Shown here: positions 32,169-43,197 of the stretch, piece by piece | Position numbering within the stretch: position 1 is the stretch's first letter | How the letters are laid out: the number at the start of each line of letters is the position of its first letter | Source: Astragalus membranaceus | Taxonomy: Eukaryota > Streptophyta > Magnoliopsida > Fabales > Fabaceae | Assembly (NCBI GenBank): GCA_039519185.1 | Contig: CM076849.1 | Coordinates: 111,605,806 to 111,669,805 of the forward strand | DNA length: 64,000 nt | Reading direction: 5' to 3' | Program-made: the position numbers and the translations under genes | The notes under the pieces: model-generated | The model's database searches: none | Seen by the model: only the letters and a program-made list of their open reading frames with translations | What the model was told of the DNA's origin: nothing

Positions 32169-34503
32169 TGTAACAGCCCGAAAATAGTAGATTAATTTTC
32201 TAGTTAATTAAATGAGGTTTAGGTGGTAGGAGATAATTAATTAATTGATTTAATTAATTATTTAGGGTTTTGAGTGTTAAATAAATAGAATTATTTATTT
32301 GGATAATTGGACCTAGGGTTGGGTTTAGATGGTGGTGGCGAGTTGAAGTGGATTAGGAGAAGCCCATGATTAGGTCATTAAGTGGAAGCCCATGTCCATT
32401 AAGCTAGGCGCATATATGATGCCAAACTTAGGGTTTGGTGATTCATTCCAACACTTTAGAAAAAAATAGAGAGAGTGGGACGGCTTGGAGAGAGGAGAGG
32501 CGTGACACCCTAAGAGAGAGAAGAAAGGAGAAGGGCGCAAAAACCCTAGAGGAGAGAGAGGAAGATTTCGCATGCACCAAGGAGGGAGAGGAGGATCTTA
32601 GTTGCTGAATTTTGATGGTAGCTTGCTCACCAAGAGATAGGTGTTCTTCAATTATGAGGTAAGGGGGCTCTCGTTCATAGTTAATAATTTATAAACCACG
32701 AAATCATGGGGACTAGGTGTTAGGAGTAGTTGTTTAAATTGCTGTTGATGTTTATAATATCTATATGTGGCTGAAGTGTGATGGTTGTTTGTGTTGTTGA
32801 ATTCACTGTTTTGAGATGTTCTGACATAGGTTTAGTATTTCAGTGACTGAGAACGTTTTACTAATTGAAAAATTATGTGGTTTGTCATTTCGAAAACTTG
32901 ATTGAATGCTTGTTAATTTGTCGTTGATTTGGTTGCATTTGGAGTTGTAAAACTTGAGTTATAGGTGAAACAAGTTAGGTTAAAATTCTGGGAACGATGT
33001 GGGTAGAGGTTCAGTATTTCGGTAACTGGGAACGTTGTGTTGACTGAAAAATTATGTGGTTTACTGTTCTGGAAAATAGACTTAATGCTTGTTAATTTGG
33101 CACTGGTTTGGTTGCGTTTAGAGTTGTGTAGCTCGAGATATGAATTTCACAAGTTAGGGTAAGATTCTGGAAACAATCTGGGTATAGGTTCAGTAAATCT
33201 GTGGTCGTGAGTGTTCTATTCGTCTAAAAATTATGGGGTTTGTTTTGTTGGAAAGTAGACTTAATTTCCTACTGAATAGGCACTGATTTCGCTAAATTTC
33301 ATTGAGAAATGAGGGAGAAGGTTTGATTTCAAAATGACTAATAATTCTGTCCGAATTTTGTGGGATTTGTTGCTCCGAATTTTGTGGGGTTTGTTGCTCC
33401 GAATTTTGTGGGATTTTATGCTGCTGTTTATATTGCTGCTGCTACTCTATGTGCTGTCTTGGTCCCTATGGGTGTTGTTTAGTCCTTTGGTGACAATGTA
33501 GTCGCGTAATTAATTGTGCTTGGTGTGATTGGTGTGCTATCCTTAGAGCTGAAATTTTGGAGATGTATAATGGTGATGTATATAAAATGGTGAGATAAAT
33601 TATTGGTGAGTTTATTGGTGAGTGCCCTCAAGGCAATGGTCTATGACCTTTCTTTTGGTGTTGGTGAGTTAATAAAACTATTGGTGAGTTAAATAAATTA
33701 TTGGTGCACATGTTATCGCATTGTTGTGGTGATTTTGGTGTGTATGGTGCATTGTTCATAGCGTCACATAAACCATGTGCATATTTGGTGAGCAGAGGCT
33801 TCGGCCTAATTATATTTGGTGAGCAGAGGCTTCGGCCTAATTATATTTGGTGAGCAGAGGCTTCGGCCTAATGGATCCACATGCATATGCCCAGTGGAGT
33901 TTTGGGTTGCATTTCATACATTGCATACACGTCCTGTGTTGGATTTCGTCTTCTTGAACTAATGGTGTAACTGTATTCTGGGTGTAACTGTATTTGGTGT
34001 GACGGTACTTGGTGTAACAGTATTCGGCGTAACTGGATTTGGTGTAACTGTATTATTGGTGTAGTAAATTGATGGTATCCCTGGTGTGCCTATTATACTG
34101 TGTTTCTTGTTTTATCTATTATTATCTATGTAGTGAGACTCACCCTACTGCGTCGTGTTGCCTCGTATGTCGGCAACCTGCAGGTGACGGTGACTGAAGA
34201 TGGCTAGAGATTCTTCTTCTAGTATGGTCGAGTCGGCTCTGATACGTAGCACTCGGGAGGGTTGTCCTTGTGTCTTTCCTTATGTGTTATGTATATGCCT
34301 TTCTAAGTTGTAAACCTTTTGAAGTATGATTACCAAGTTAAACCTTTTTATTTCCGCTGCATGTTTTTGAAAAGAAGTTAGTTATAATTAAAGTACTCTG
34401 TTTGCGAAGTGGTTTTCCGGTTCGAAAAAAATGTGACACTCTTTTGGCGCGAAAAACTCTGATATTTTTTTAATAACCGTTGGGTAGAAAAAGGGGTGTT
34501 ACA
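32169..34503 (+). repeat. Tandem element LTR c (2335 bp)
   Basis: Carries the triplicated 31-bp unit like LTR b. It ends TGTTACA, followed by the TSD aagtc. Confidence 0.92.
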
Positions 34504-34508
34504 AAGTC

Positions 34509-37500
34509 AAATTTAATGTCCTTAATGCCATGAAGTTTCCAGACCCCAACACTGAAAAATGTTCATTTGCGGGATCCCTTGACCAAGTGGTTCAGAAAAA
34601 ATTTCAGAAAAGCACTGATCACTTGGAGCAGCTACTGAACAACAGTGAGGATTCAAGCTCTGATGCAGAAACTGCCGAAGAAGTGGAACTGATAGTAAAG
34701 GAAGTTTGGGCTAGAAAGTATGAATCTCTTGAACAAGAAGATTCTGACATAAAAGAGAATCTGCCTTCCATTGAACAACCACCTAACTTAGAGCTGAAGG
34801 AGTTGCCTACTCACCTTAAATATGCTTATTTGGGGGAAAACAGAACCTTACCAGTTCTAATAGCTTCTGATCTCTCATAGGAGCAGGAACAGGATCTGAT
34901 TGGTACACTGCAAAGACATAAAAGAGAAATTGGGTGGCAAATGTCAGATATTCAAAGTATAAGCCCCGCCATCTGCATGCACAGAATTGTGTTAGAGGAA
35001 AACTCCAAGAACTGCATTGAAGGGCAGGGGAGGCTGAACCCCATCATGAAAGAGGCGGGGAAGAAAAAAATTATCAAATGGTTCGATGCAGGTATTGTTT
35101 ACCCTATAACTGACAGTGCATGAGTTAGTCTTGTGCAGTGTGTTCCAAAGAAAGGAGGGGTAACAGTAATCACAAATGAGATGAATGAACTGCTGCCAAC
35201 CAGAACAGTCACAGGATGGAGGATTTGCATGGATTATAGGAGGTTAAACAAAGCTACAAGGAAAGATCATTTCCCCTTGCCTTTCATTGATCAGATGCTG
35301 GACAGGTTAGCAGGGAAATAATTCTATTGCTTTCTAGATGGTTATTCTGGTTATAACTAGATAGAAATAGTCCCTGAAGATCAGCAAAAGACAACATTCA
35401 CATGTCCATATGGCACCTTTGCATTTAGAAGGATGCCATTTGGACTGTGTAATGCACCTGCCACTTTCCAGAGGTGTATGATGGCAATTTTCTCAGACTT
35501 CATTGAAAGATCCATGGAGGTATTCATGGATGACTTCTCTGTGTTTGGGGAAACATTCCATCTATGCTTGTCCAACTTGGAGGAAATTCTAGTAAGGTTT
35601 GTGGAGACAAACCTATTGCTGAATTGGGAAAAATGCCACTTCATGGTGCAAGAGGGTATTGTCTTGGGGCACAGAATCTCTAAGAAGGGGCTGGAAGTGG
35701 ACAGAGCAAAGATAGAAGTCATTGAAAGGCTACCTCCTCCAACAAACATCAAAGGCATCATAAGTTTTTTGGGACATGCTGGATTCTATAGGAGGTTCAT
35801 AAAAGATTTTTCAAAAATCTCAAAGCCGTTGTGCCAATTGTTGCAGCATGATATCCCTTTCATATTTGATGAAGACTGCATGGAAGCCTTCAAGAAACTG
35901 AAGAAAGCTTTAATAACTGCACCAGTTATTGTAGCTCCTGACTGGAGTAAGCCTTTTGAGCTTATGTGTGATACAAGTGACTTTGCCATTGGAGCTGTGC
36001 TTGGGAAAAGGTATGACAAATGTTTTCACTCAATCTATTATGCTAGCAGAACACTAATAGAAGCTCAATTGAATTACACAGTTACAGAAAAAGAACTTTT
36101 GGCTGTTGTCTTTGCATTTGACAAGTTTAGATCATACTTGGTGGGCACTAAAGTGATTGTCTTTACAGACCACTCTGTCATCAAGTATTTGATCACAAAA
36201 AAAGATGCAAAGCCAAGGCTTATTAGATGGGTTCTCCTACTCCAAGAATTTGATTTAGAAATTCGTGATAAAAAAGGAGTGGAGAACCAAGTTGCTGATC
36301 ATTTATCCAGAATAGAAAGAGAAAATGCAGGTACAGCAGGAGGAGAAATCCGAGAGCACTTCCCAGATTAGAAGTTGTTAGCAGTAACTGCTGAAGCATC
36401 ATCCGCTGTAGCGGGTAGCGCTATCACGCTAGACGCTGTAGCGCCTGAATCTTCAACACCTTGGTACGCAGATATTGTAAATTTTCTGGTGAGCAAGGTG
36501 GTGCCTGTTGAGATGAATTTGCAGCAAAAGAGGAGGTTCTTCCACACAGTAAAGCAATATTACTGGGATGAACCTTTTCTCTACAAGAAGTGCCAAGAGC
36601 AATTAATGAGGAGATGCCTTGCAGAGGAGGAGCAAGACCAAGTGCTACAGCACTGCCATTCTGCACCATGTGGTGGGCATTTTGGTGGGATCAGAACAGC
36701 TGCAAAGGTATTGCAATCAGGTTATTATTGGCCTACAATTTTTAAAAATGCTCAGAACTTGGTGAAAAGATGTGATAGATGCCAGAGAACAGGGAACATA
36801 TCAAGTAAACATGAGATTCCATTGACAAACATCTTGGAGATAGAACTCTTTGATGTTTGGGGAATGGATTTCATGGGACCTTTCCCTCCATCTCATGGAA
36901 ATATTTATATCTTAGTAGCTGTGGACTATGTCTCAAAATGGGTAGAGACTGTTGCTCTACCCAACAATGATGCTTAGTCCGTGAGCAAATTTTTGTTAAA
37001 AAACATATTTACCAGATTTGGAACTCCAAGAGCCATTATTTGTGATGAGGGATCTCATTTTTGCAACAAACTAATTGAGACCCTCTTGGCTAAATATGGA
37101 GTCAAACACAAAATTGCCACTGCTTACCATCCACAAACAAGTGGTCAAACTGAGTTATCCAACAGAGAAATCAAGAGGATACTTGAGAAAATGGTAGGGC
37201 CTACAAGGAAAGAATGGTCAATGCACTTAGATGATGCCTTGTGGGCCTATAGGACAACTTTCAAAACACCCTTAGGGATGTCTCCCTATAGGCTTGTCTA
37301 TGGAAAATCTTGTCACTTACCTACTGAGCTACAAAATAAATCCCATTGGGCCTTGAAAAAGCTCAACTTTGACTACAATAGAGCAGGAGGTACTAGAGTG
37401 TTGCAATTGCATGAACTGGAAGAAATTAGGAACTTTTCCTATGAAAATGCAGCAATCTACAAGGAAAAGACCAAGGTATGGCATGACCAGAAACTGCAAA

Positions 37501-37745
37501 GAAGAGAGCTGATTGAAGGAGGTCAGGTGTTGCTATTCAACTCAACGCTAAGATTATTTCTAGGTAAGTTGAAATCAAGATGGTCAGGCCCATTCAAGCT
37601 ACTGAAACTATACACACATGCTGCTGTGGACCTCTATGATGAAGCAACCAACACCACCTTCAAGGTAAATGGTCAGAGGGTCAAACAATACCTTGGTGAT
37701 GATGTGGTAAGAAGTAAAACCACAATTGAATTAAAAGACCTCTAA
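34509..37745 (+). pseudogene. Athila pol: RT, RNase H, integrase, one frame with six stops
   Basis: The frame runs without any frameshift for 3.2 kb but holds six nonsense codons (34878, 35121, 35319, 35358, 36369 and 36975). RT: WRICMDYRRLNKATRKDHFP, FLDGYSGYN, MPFGLCNAPATFQRCM and the catalytic FMDDFSVFG at about 35525. RNase H: FELMCDTSDFAIGAVLG, YTVTEKELLAVVFAFDKFRS, VFTDHSVIKYL. Integrase: zinc motif (HCHSAPCGGHFGG, CDRCQRTG), core Asp in VWGMDFMGPF, Asp in AIICDEGSHF, Glu in TELSNREIKRIL, and the C-terminal GPFKLLKLY region. A GCTGTAGCG repeat unit is inserted between RNase H and integrase (36405-36443). Protease was lost upstream. Confidence 0.9.
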
Positions 37746-38316
37746 GAAAAAGAGGAAGTCTGGCTGAAGACTCTTAAAGCAAGCGCTCTTGGGAGGCACC
37801 CCAAGGAATTTAACAATTTTTTGTTGTGTTGAGTTTTTCTTTTTGCAGGAAATCAGCTAAGAGTTTTAGGTATCAGCAGTAGCGCTGCAGCGTGTACCGT
37901 TGCCAAGGCGCTACAGCGGGTGTCGTTGGAAGCTGAACAAAGTCAAATAATAAAATAAAATAAAGTTCACTCATAGGTGACATGGCATTATTTTCTAACC
38001 CTTATCCTAACTGCTACTGCAGCAGAGAGCAGTCACTTATTTCACTTTACCTTTTCTCTCTCCCCCATCACTCTCTCACAACGATCACTTCCAAAATCCC
38101 AACTCCCCACACCCACGTTTTAAACCCTCACTGTTCCCATCAACCACCCACTCTCTTCTTCTCCCTTTCCAACACAGAAGTAACCAGTTCCAAAAACATC
38201 ACCGATCCTAACCCAAGTTTTTAGCAAGGTTCTCAAAATCAAAATTGGTGAAAAAGCAAGTCGCAACCAAGAAATCCGGAAAGGGAGCCAACACTGATCC
38301 AGAAACATCCAAACCT
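37746..38316 (+). other. Athila pol to env-like spacer
   Basis: Non-coding stretch with GCAAGCGCTCTTGGGAGGCA-type Athila sequence after pol, a GCTGCAGCG/GCTACAGCG pair at 37884-37918, and a C/T-rich tract at 38040-38180. No promoter or gene is evident. By analogy with other Athila elements the downstream ORF may be translated from a spliced RNA (inference). Confidence 0.5.
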
Positions 38317-39900
38317 ATGATGGCAGATTCAGACCCTCAAAGATTTTGGAAAATGGAGTTCATTGCTGAGCGAGGTTTTAAAACAAAGAAGGTCCCTGAA
38401 GCGTTCACGACAACCGTCATAGCGCTAGGATGGGAGCAATTTGTTAAGCACAGGAAGCCGGTCATGGTGTCTCTGGTTAGGGAATTTTACTCTGGAATAG
38501 AAGAACCCAAGGATGGAAAGCCCCAAACCTACTCTGTAAATTTCAATGCAAGAACCATCAATGATGTGTTTCATCTGGGATACAGTGGGAAGGCGCTGGA
38601 AAACAAGGTCAAAACTTGGGGGGAAGTTGAAATGGAGGGTGTGCGAGAAAGAATCTGTGTAGAGGGTTCAAGATGGGAGAAGTTCGGAGCTAAGTACAAA
38701 CTGAAGAAATCATACTTGTGTGAAGAAGCAAATATGTGGTGCAGCTTCATAAAGAATTCATTGCTACCAACCTCACACAAAACGTATGTTGAGAAAGAGA
38801 GAATGATCGTCATTGATGCCATTATGGTTGGAGAAAAGATTGACGTGGGGAGACTGATTTCAAAGGAGATAGAGAAGTGCAAGGGGATGAGTGGAGGAAA
38901 TCTATATTTCCCTTGCTTGATTACTGATTTGTGTTTGAATGCAGATGTTGAGGTTGAGCAGAAGGAGGAAAGAAGATCACCAATGGGAGCTTTTGCCTGC
39001 ATGTTCAAGCCCAAGCAGAAGCCTGCCGCTACAGCGCCTGCTGATTCTGTGATGCTACAGCGTCTGGTGCTGCAGCAGCAGTCTCTCTCCTGCTTTGTGA
39101 AAGATAAATTTGAATGGGAAAAGACCATGTATGCGCAGATTTCAAAAGGTAAATCTACAACTCCACCTCCTAAGTTCCCTGAGTGGGTAATGGAAGAAGA
39201 GCCAGCTAAAGAGGTGGAAGAGAAGAAGAGCAAGAGGGAACCTGTGGAAAGCCCTGCACCAAAGGCAAAGAAAAGTCCTGCCAAGAAAATAAGAAAAGTG
39301 ATTCTGGAAGAGGAGGAGAGCTTAGAATCAAAAGAGATGGAAATGATCAGTGAGGAAGATGAGGAAGAGACAAAGGCAATGATGAGGGAAATGGAGCAGG
39401 AGGATGATGAAGAATCATCTGCAGGAGAAAGTGAAAGTTTAGAGGCTGAGGAAATACAATGTGACCCAACCCCAAGCCCCAAGAAAGCAAGCAAGCTCCC
39501 ACCCAAACAACTCACACCACCATCAAGCCCCACCTCCATCCCTGAGCCAAAAATTGAACCAACTCCTAACTCCCCAAATGCACCAGAACAACAAAAAGAA
39601 CAACTTCAACAACAGCAGCCAGCACAAATTGCCCAGCAGCCCAAGAACCTTGAAACCAAAACAGTCAAAGCCAAGAAAACACATGTGTCGTATCACAGAG
39701 CGAGAAGCAATCCTGGAGTCAAGTTGGTGCAGCACCCGGAAGAAGGTGTTGTGCCAGTAGAAGCTACAGCGGCTAATGCTGCAGCGTCTAAAGACAAAAG
39801 TCCAGTGGTAGCCACAACTAAAGAAGAAGATGCTGAAAAGACTACAGAAGAAGAAGCAGCGGAGAATCTGGCCGGAATGGCCGCAGAAAAGGAAGGATAG
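38317..39900 (+). CDS. Athila env-like ORF, 528 residues, open
   Basis: The first ATG is at 38317 (MMADSDPQRFWKMEF); the frame is open back to a TAA at 38209 but without an earlier ATG. The N-terminal half (TINDVFHLGYSGKALENK, LCEEANMWCSFIKNSLLPTS, YVEKERMIVIDAIMVGEKID, LYFPCLITDLCLNADVEVE) matches the conserved 'putative plant transposon protein' region of Athila env-like ORFs. The C-terminal half is low-complexity: Lys/Glu-rich, Pro/Ser-rich and Gln-rich, with Ala/Thr tracts encoded by GCTACAGCG units at 39028-39077 and 39764-39787. I see no signal peptide or clear membrane helix, so 'env-like' rests on position and homology only. The ORF is intact, unlike pol next door. Confidence 0.75.
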   Translation: MMADSDPQRFWKMEFIAERGFKTKKVPEAFTTTVIALGWEQFVKHRKPVMVSLVREFYSGIEEPKDGKPQTYSVNFNARTINDVFHLGYSGKALENKVKTWGEVEMEGVRERICVEGSRWEKFGAKYKLKKSYLCEEANMWCSFIKNSLLPTSHKTYVEKERMIVIDAIMVGEKIDVGRLISKEIEKCKGMSGGNLYFPCLITDLCLNADVEVEQKEERRSPMGAFACMFKPKQKPAATAPADSVMLQRLVLQQQSLSCFVKDKFEWEKTMYAQISKGKSTTPPPKFPEWVMEEEPAKEVEEKKSKREPVESPAPKAKKSPAKKIRKVILEEEESLESKEMEMISEEDEEETKAMMREMEQEDDEESSAGESESLEAEEIQCDPTPSPKKASKLPPKQLTPPSSPTSIPEPKIEPTPNSPNAPEQQKEQLQQQQPAQIAQQPKNLETKTVKAKKTHVSYHRARSNPGVKLVQHPEEGVVPVEATAANAAASKDKSPVVATTKEEDAEKTTEEEAAENLAGMAAEKEG

Positions 39901-41143
39901 GAAGTAGAAGAGGACGCTACAGCGGCTACCGCTGTAACGGTTGAAGAAAGCAAGATCCCACCCCAAAAGAAGAAGAAACCACCAACATCAGCCCCTACCA
40001 GGGCAAGAAAAAGGATCAGGCACTAATGAAAGGCAATCGTTTTACAAAAAAAAAGAAAAAAAAACATGTTTGGCTGTTTAAGCCTTGTGTTATGTTATTT
40101 TGTTTGTCTTTTGTTGGTTTGATTTGAACGACTCTCCCTTAGGATGCATGAAGCAGTGGGGACACTACAAGGTTTTAGTTTGGGGGAGGACCTTATGATA
40201 CTATGTTATGCTTGTTAATTATAATTATTAATGTTATGTCATAGTATGTTTATTTAAATAGAAGATATGAGTAGCTGCACTTTTTAAATTTTATAGTATC
40301 AAAAATTGAACTTATGTAGCCAAATTAAATGTTGATTGGTTGTTTTGAGTAAAGTAGCCTTGTGCAAACAATGAAATGGTTTTATTGCCGCTTTTACACA
40401 AAACTCTAAGCTTAGCAAGGAACCTAGTTAGCTAGGGATAATCTAAGGCTGAAGTTAGTCCTAGTGAACCTAGAGATAGTAAAGTTTTGACTAAAAATCT
40501 AGAGTAGTTTTTGAAGCTAAGTTTGGGGGTGCATCGGTTATATTAAGGCTAGGTATAAAGATGATAATAAGGTCAGTGCAATAAGATCTAAAAAGTGTAA
40601 AAATGGTCATGACAAATGTTACAAAATGCCTGAAGCAAAAATACTGAACTGTTCCAAAAATGCAGAAAAATCAACAGAAAGAAATGCAAATAAGGAGTTC
40701 AGTAATAAAGGCAGTAACTGATTTTGTTCATCAATTCACCAGTGCTGCAGCGTCTAACGCTACAGCATTGAGAAATCACCAAATCAAAACTTAGTGCACT
40801 GACCGAAGATCTGAAAAACCTAATTAAAGCCCTTTGTTGTGCTTTGAAGCCCCCCATTGCTTATGTGAATTTGTTAATCCACTCTCTCTTTTGAAAAATT
40901 CTTTGGCTAGCCCAAAAGAAAGCTACTCTATCCAAAGCCTAAGAGAAATGCTGAGTTTGGCTAGGAACTGAGCAGTAATTAATTATAGTTGTTCTGTATA
41001 GTCTTGAAATTTTGGCCGGACATGAGAAAATTCTTTGTGAAATTCTGTTTAAATTAAAATCTGCAGCTAGTTATGTTTTATTACTTGTTATTTTATTTCC
41101 TTGTCTTATTCAAGTGTCATTACTTGAGGACAAGCAATGGTTT
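39901..41143 (+). other. Athila 3' untranslated region
   Basis: About 1.2 kb without a convincing gene. It holds GCTACAGCG pairs at 39915-39938 and 40744-40766 and the typical Athila run-in to the PPT (TTACTTGAGGACAAGCAATG at 41121-41140). Confidence 0.6.
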
Positions 41144-41156
41144 AAGTTTGGGGGTG
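41144..41156 (+). promoter_or_regulatory. Polypurine tract of Athila element
   Basis: AAGTTTGGGGGTG directly precedes LTR TGATAACTC. This is the standard Athila plus-strand primer. Confidence 0.9.
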
Positions 41157-42551
41157 TGATAACTCATATTTATATGTGTTATTTATGCTCCTAATATGTA
41201 AATCAAACTAGTTCTCATGTAATTTTAGTACTTTAATATGTAAATATATGATTAAAAGTATAACTATAGGTTCAGATTTGATTTCCTAAATATTGGGCAT
41301 AATAGGTGCCTTTGTGAATATATTGATGTTTTGCTTAAGTGCTGCAGCGGTAGGTGCTATGCGGCGGTAGGCGCTACAACGCTATGGATCTATTGACCAT
41401 TTGGATATTTATGAAGCCACTTGGTGCATGATAAGTCATCAATCTGATCTTCTTCTTCTCAGCCTGACGTAGGAGCCTCCAAGTGGATTCACTAAGACAC
41501 TTGGCGTCTCCTAATTGAAGCTTAAGTGATAGTTGGTGATGAGTTTAATCATTGCCCTTTTTGTAAAGTGACTTTATGGAGAATTAGGATAATATCTAAT
41601 CTATCATCTTCATTAGCAATATACCATTCGTAGATAGAGAGAGTTTTAGACTTGGAGAAAAACTAACTTGACATTTTAGACTTCCTCCATTGTTGCTCTA
41701 CTCTTAAGTTTTATTTTCTAGTTTAGTTTTCATATCTCACCTACGGTTTTGCTCACGCCACAACATCATCCATCGTGTATGACTTGGGATTCTTGGAGTG
41801 CATCTTTTGCAACCATCCTTCTCTTGCTCACCTACGGTAATATAAGCTTTTCAGTTTATGTTATGTTGATAATGCTTGTCATGAGCTAAACCTTTTGTGG
41901 TTGGATTGTTCATAGTTTGTAATGAACCTTGAGTAGTGTTTATATAATATTATGATGTTTTCGTTTCAATCCTTGTGTTATAATGCGTTCAAACTTGTTT
42001 TGGGATTGATCAACTAAAATAAGGGGCTTCGTGGGTACAAACATGGTTCACGATGAGAACTCAATGATTGATATGAATGAAAGGTCATTTAAAGACATTT
42101 AAATGACTTGTGCTTAACCCTAGACATAGGGGAGTAATAGTTCATAAGGTAAAAGATGTAAGTTCTTTATTATACATGGGTGAACTTATTTAGAACCTAG
42201 ACATAGGAGTCTTGTAACAAAACCCTGGTGACAGTGACTGAAAGGCACGCTTCCATACGCTACAGCGCTTAACGCTACAGCGTCTAATATTATAACACTC
42301 TACTATTGGGAATTTACATAACACATGAGCTATCCAACTTACTCTTTAACACTTTAAATTCACTACTGTTTTACGAAAAACTTATTATGTTTACAACTTC
42401 ACACTTGTTATTGTCACTTGACTTGTTTCACTAAGTTGCTAATCTCTTAAACTCTTAAATTAATTCCAATCCTTGTGGGAACGATCTCTACTTATCATTG
42501 TATTTCTTGTTGCGATTGTGTATACTTGCACAAACTAATTTTCGCTCAACA
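41157..42551 (+). repeat. Athila 3' LTR
   Basis: 1395 bp with the same ends as the 5' LTR, followed by TSD cctct. GCTRCAGCG units are at 41341-41385 (expanded relative to the other LTR) and 42259-42282. Confidence 0.92.
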
Positions 42552-42665
42552 CCTCTACCAGTGACACCTTTCATGCAAACTCCACTATTGACTGTTTCTA
42601 TACCCTCTGTCCATTCCTTAGTGTTTTTTTTTACTTGCCAAAAATGGCATAAAAACAACAAATTA

Positions 42666-42930
42666 GAAAGTGATAGAGATCGAGCTAGATTTGGACCGAA
42701 GGTTGTAGCCAACTGCCTTTTTTAGCTTCTTCTTTTGTTTCTTGGACACAACGGGTTCCAAGTACCGCTCCGCTGAGTCTAGAACCACCGGATCACCTAC
42801 ATCATCAGGCGACTCACCCCACAACCTAGTTAAGATTTGCATGTCAGCTCGAACTGCGGGGTTCATAGCCTCTGAATCGACAATCATAACTTTGTTGTTT
42901 GGAAAGAACACAGATGCTTGAGAGTAAGAG
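42666..42930 (-). other. Unassigned coding-like segment
   Basis: The - strand reads KVMIVDSEAMNPAVRAD, ILTRLWGESPDDVGDPVVLD, then ERYLEPVVSKKQKKKLKKA and ends YNLRSKS. I do not recognise it as part of TNP2. The Lys-rich SKKQKKKLKK end followed by YNLRSK is reminiscent of plant LINE first-ORF tails, but this is a weak resemblance. It could be a small foreign insertion within CACTA-1. Confidence 0.35.
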
Positions 42931-42934
42931 ACAG

Positions 42935-42937
<3 letters not shown>

Positions 42938-43005
<68 letters not shown>
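42938..43005. repeat. (TA)n microsatellite
   Basis: A TA run of about 66 bp adjoins the DUF4218 coding end. Confidence 0.95.
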
Positions 43006-43007
<2 letters not shown>

Positions 43008-43009
43008 CC

Positions 43010-43135
43010 GACCTTTGAAACGGATACATCCATCTGTATTGGACAGGTCCGCCAATTTTAGCTTCATATGCGAGATGAACAGGAAGATGCTCCATAGAAT
43101 CAAAGAAACCAGGCATAAATATTCTCCATGTTCAC
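43010..43135 (-). pseudogene. CACTA-1 TNP2 DUF4218 fragment
   Basis: The - strand reads RIFMPGFFDSMEHLPVHLAY, then EAKIGGPVQYRWMYPF, the conserved DUF4218 core of TNP2-type transposases. It is cut on one side by the TA repeat and on the other, after a stop, by Tat-2 sequence. The part linking it to the TNP2 catalytic domain at 59230 is missing. Confidence 0.85.
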
Positions 43136-43197
43136 CCTCACCCATTTACCCACGTATAAATAGGTGAGTTTTTATCCTTTGGTCCACACTTAAAATT

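Larger units (their letters stand above)
26934..34503 (+). mobile_element. Tandem non-autonomous LTR element: LTR-internal-LTR-internal-LTR
   Basis: Three LTRs (26934-29207, 29521-31855, 32169-34503) are separated by two 313-bp internal regions. The LTRs begin TGTAACAGCCCG and end GGGTGTTACA. A single TSD aagtc flanks the whole array (26929-26933 and 34504-34508), so it behaves as one insertion. Each internal region has a Met-tRNA PBS and a PPT but no ORF. Sequence identity between copies is above 99% by eye. Such LARD/TRIM-like elements must borrow all proteins from other elements. Confidence 0.92.
24793..42551 (+). mobile_element. Athila-lineage Ty3/gypsy element with env-like ORF
   Basis: LTRs are at 24793-26145 and 41157-42551, both starting TGATAACTCATATTTATATG and ending TCAACA. 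The TSD is cctct (24788-24792 and 42552-42556). The PPT AAGTTTGGGGGTG lies at 41144-41156. Gag, RT, RNase H, integrase and a downstream env-like ORF follow the Athila order. The PBS and the gag-protease junction are missing, and a tandem non-autonomous element is inserted at 26934-34503. The LTRs differ by indels and a few percent of substitutions, so this is older than the Ogre-like element. Confidence 0.92.
42557..43135 (-). mobile_element. CACTA-1, middle piece between two nested retrotransposons
   Basis: It contains the N-terminal part of DUF4216 (TKEWTEGIETVNSGVCMKG at about 42567-42625), then an unassigned ORF, a TA microsatellite, and the DUF4218 part of TNP2. The order matches a CACTA gene on the - strand. 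The right boundary with Tat-2 near 43135 is approximate. Confidence 0.8.

Noticed and set aside
38571..39539. 322-codon open frame on the - strand opposite the env-like ORF
   Set aside because: It is a Ser/Phe-rich shadow of the Lys/Glu-rich + strand gene, with no domain and no separate support.
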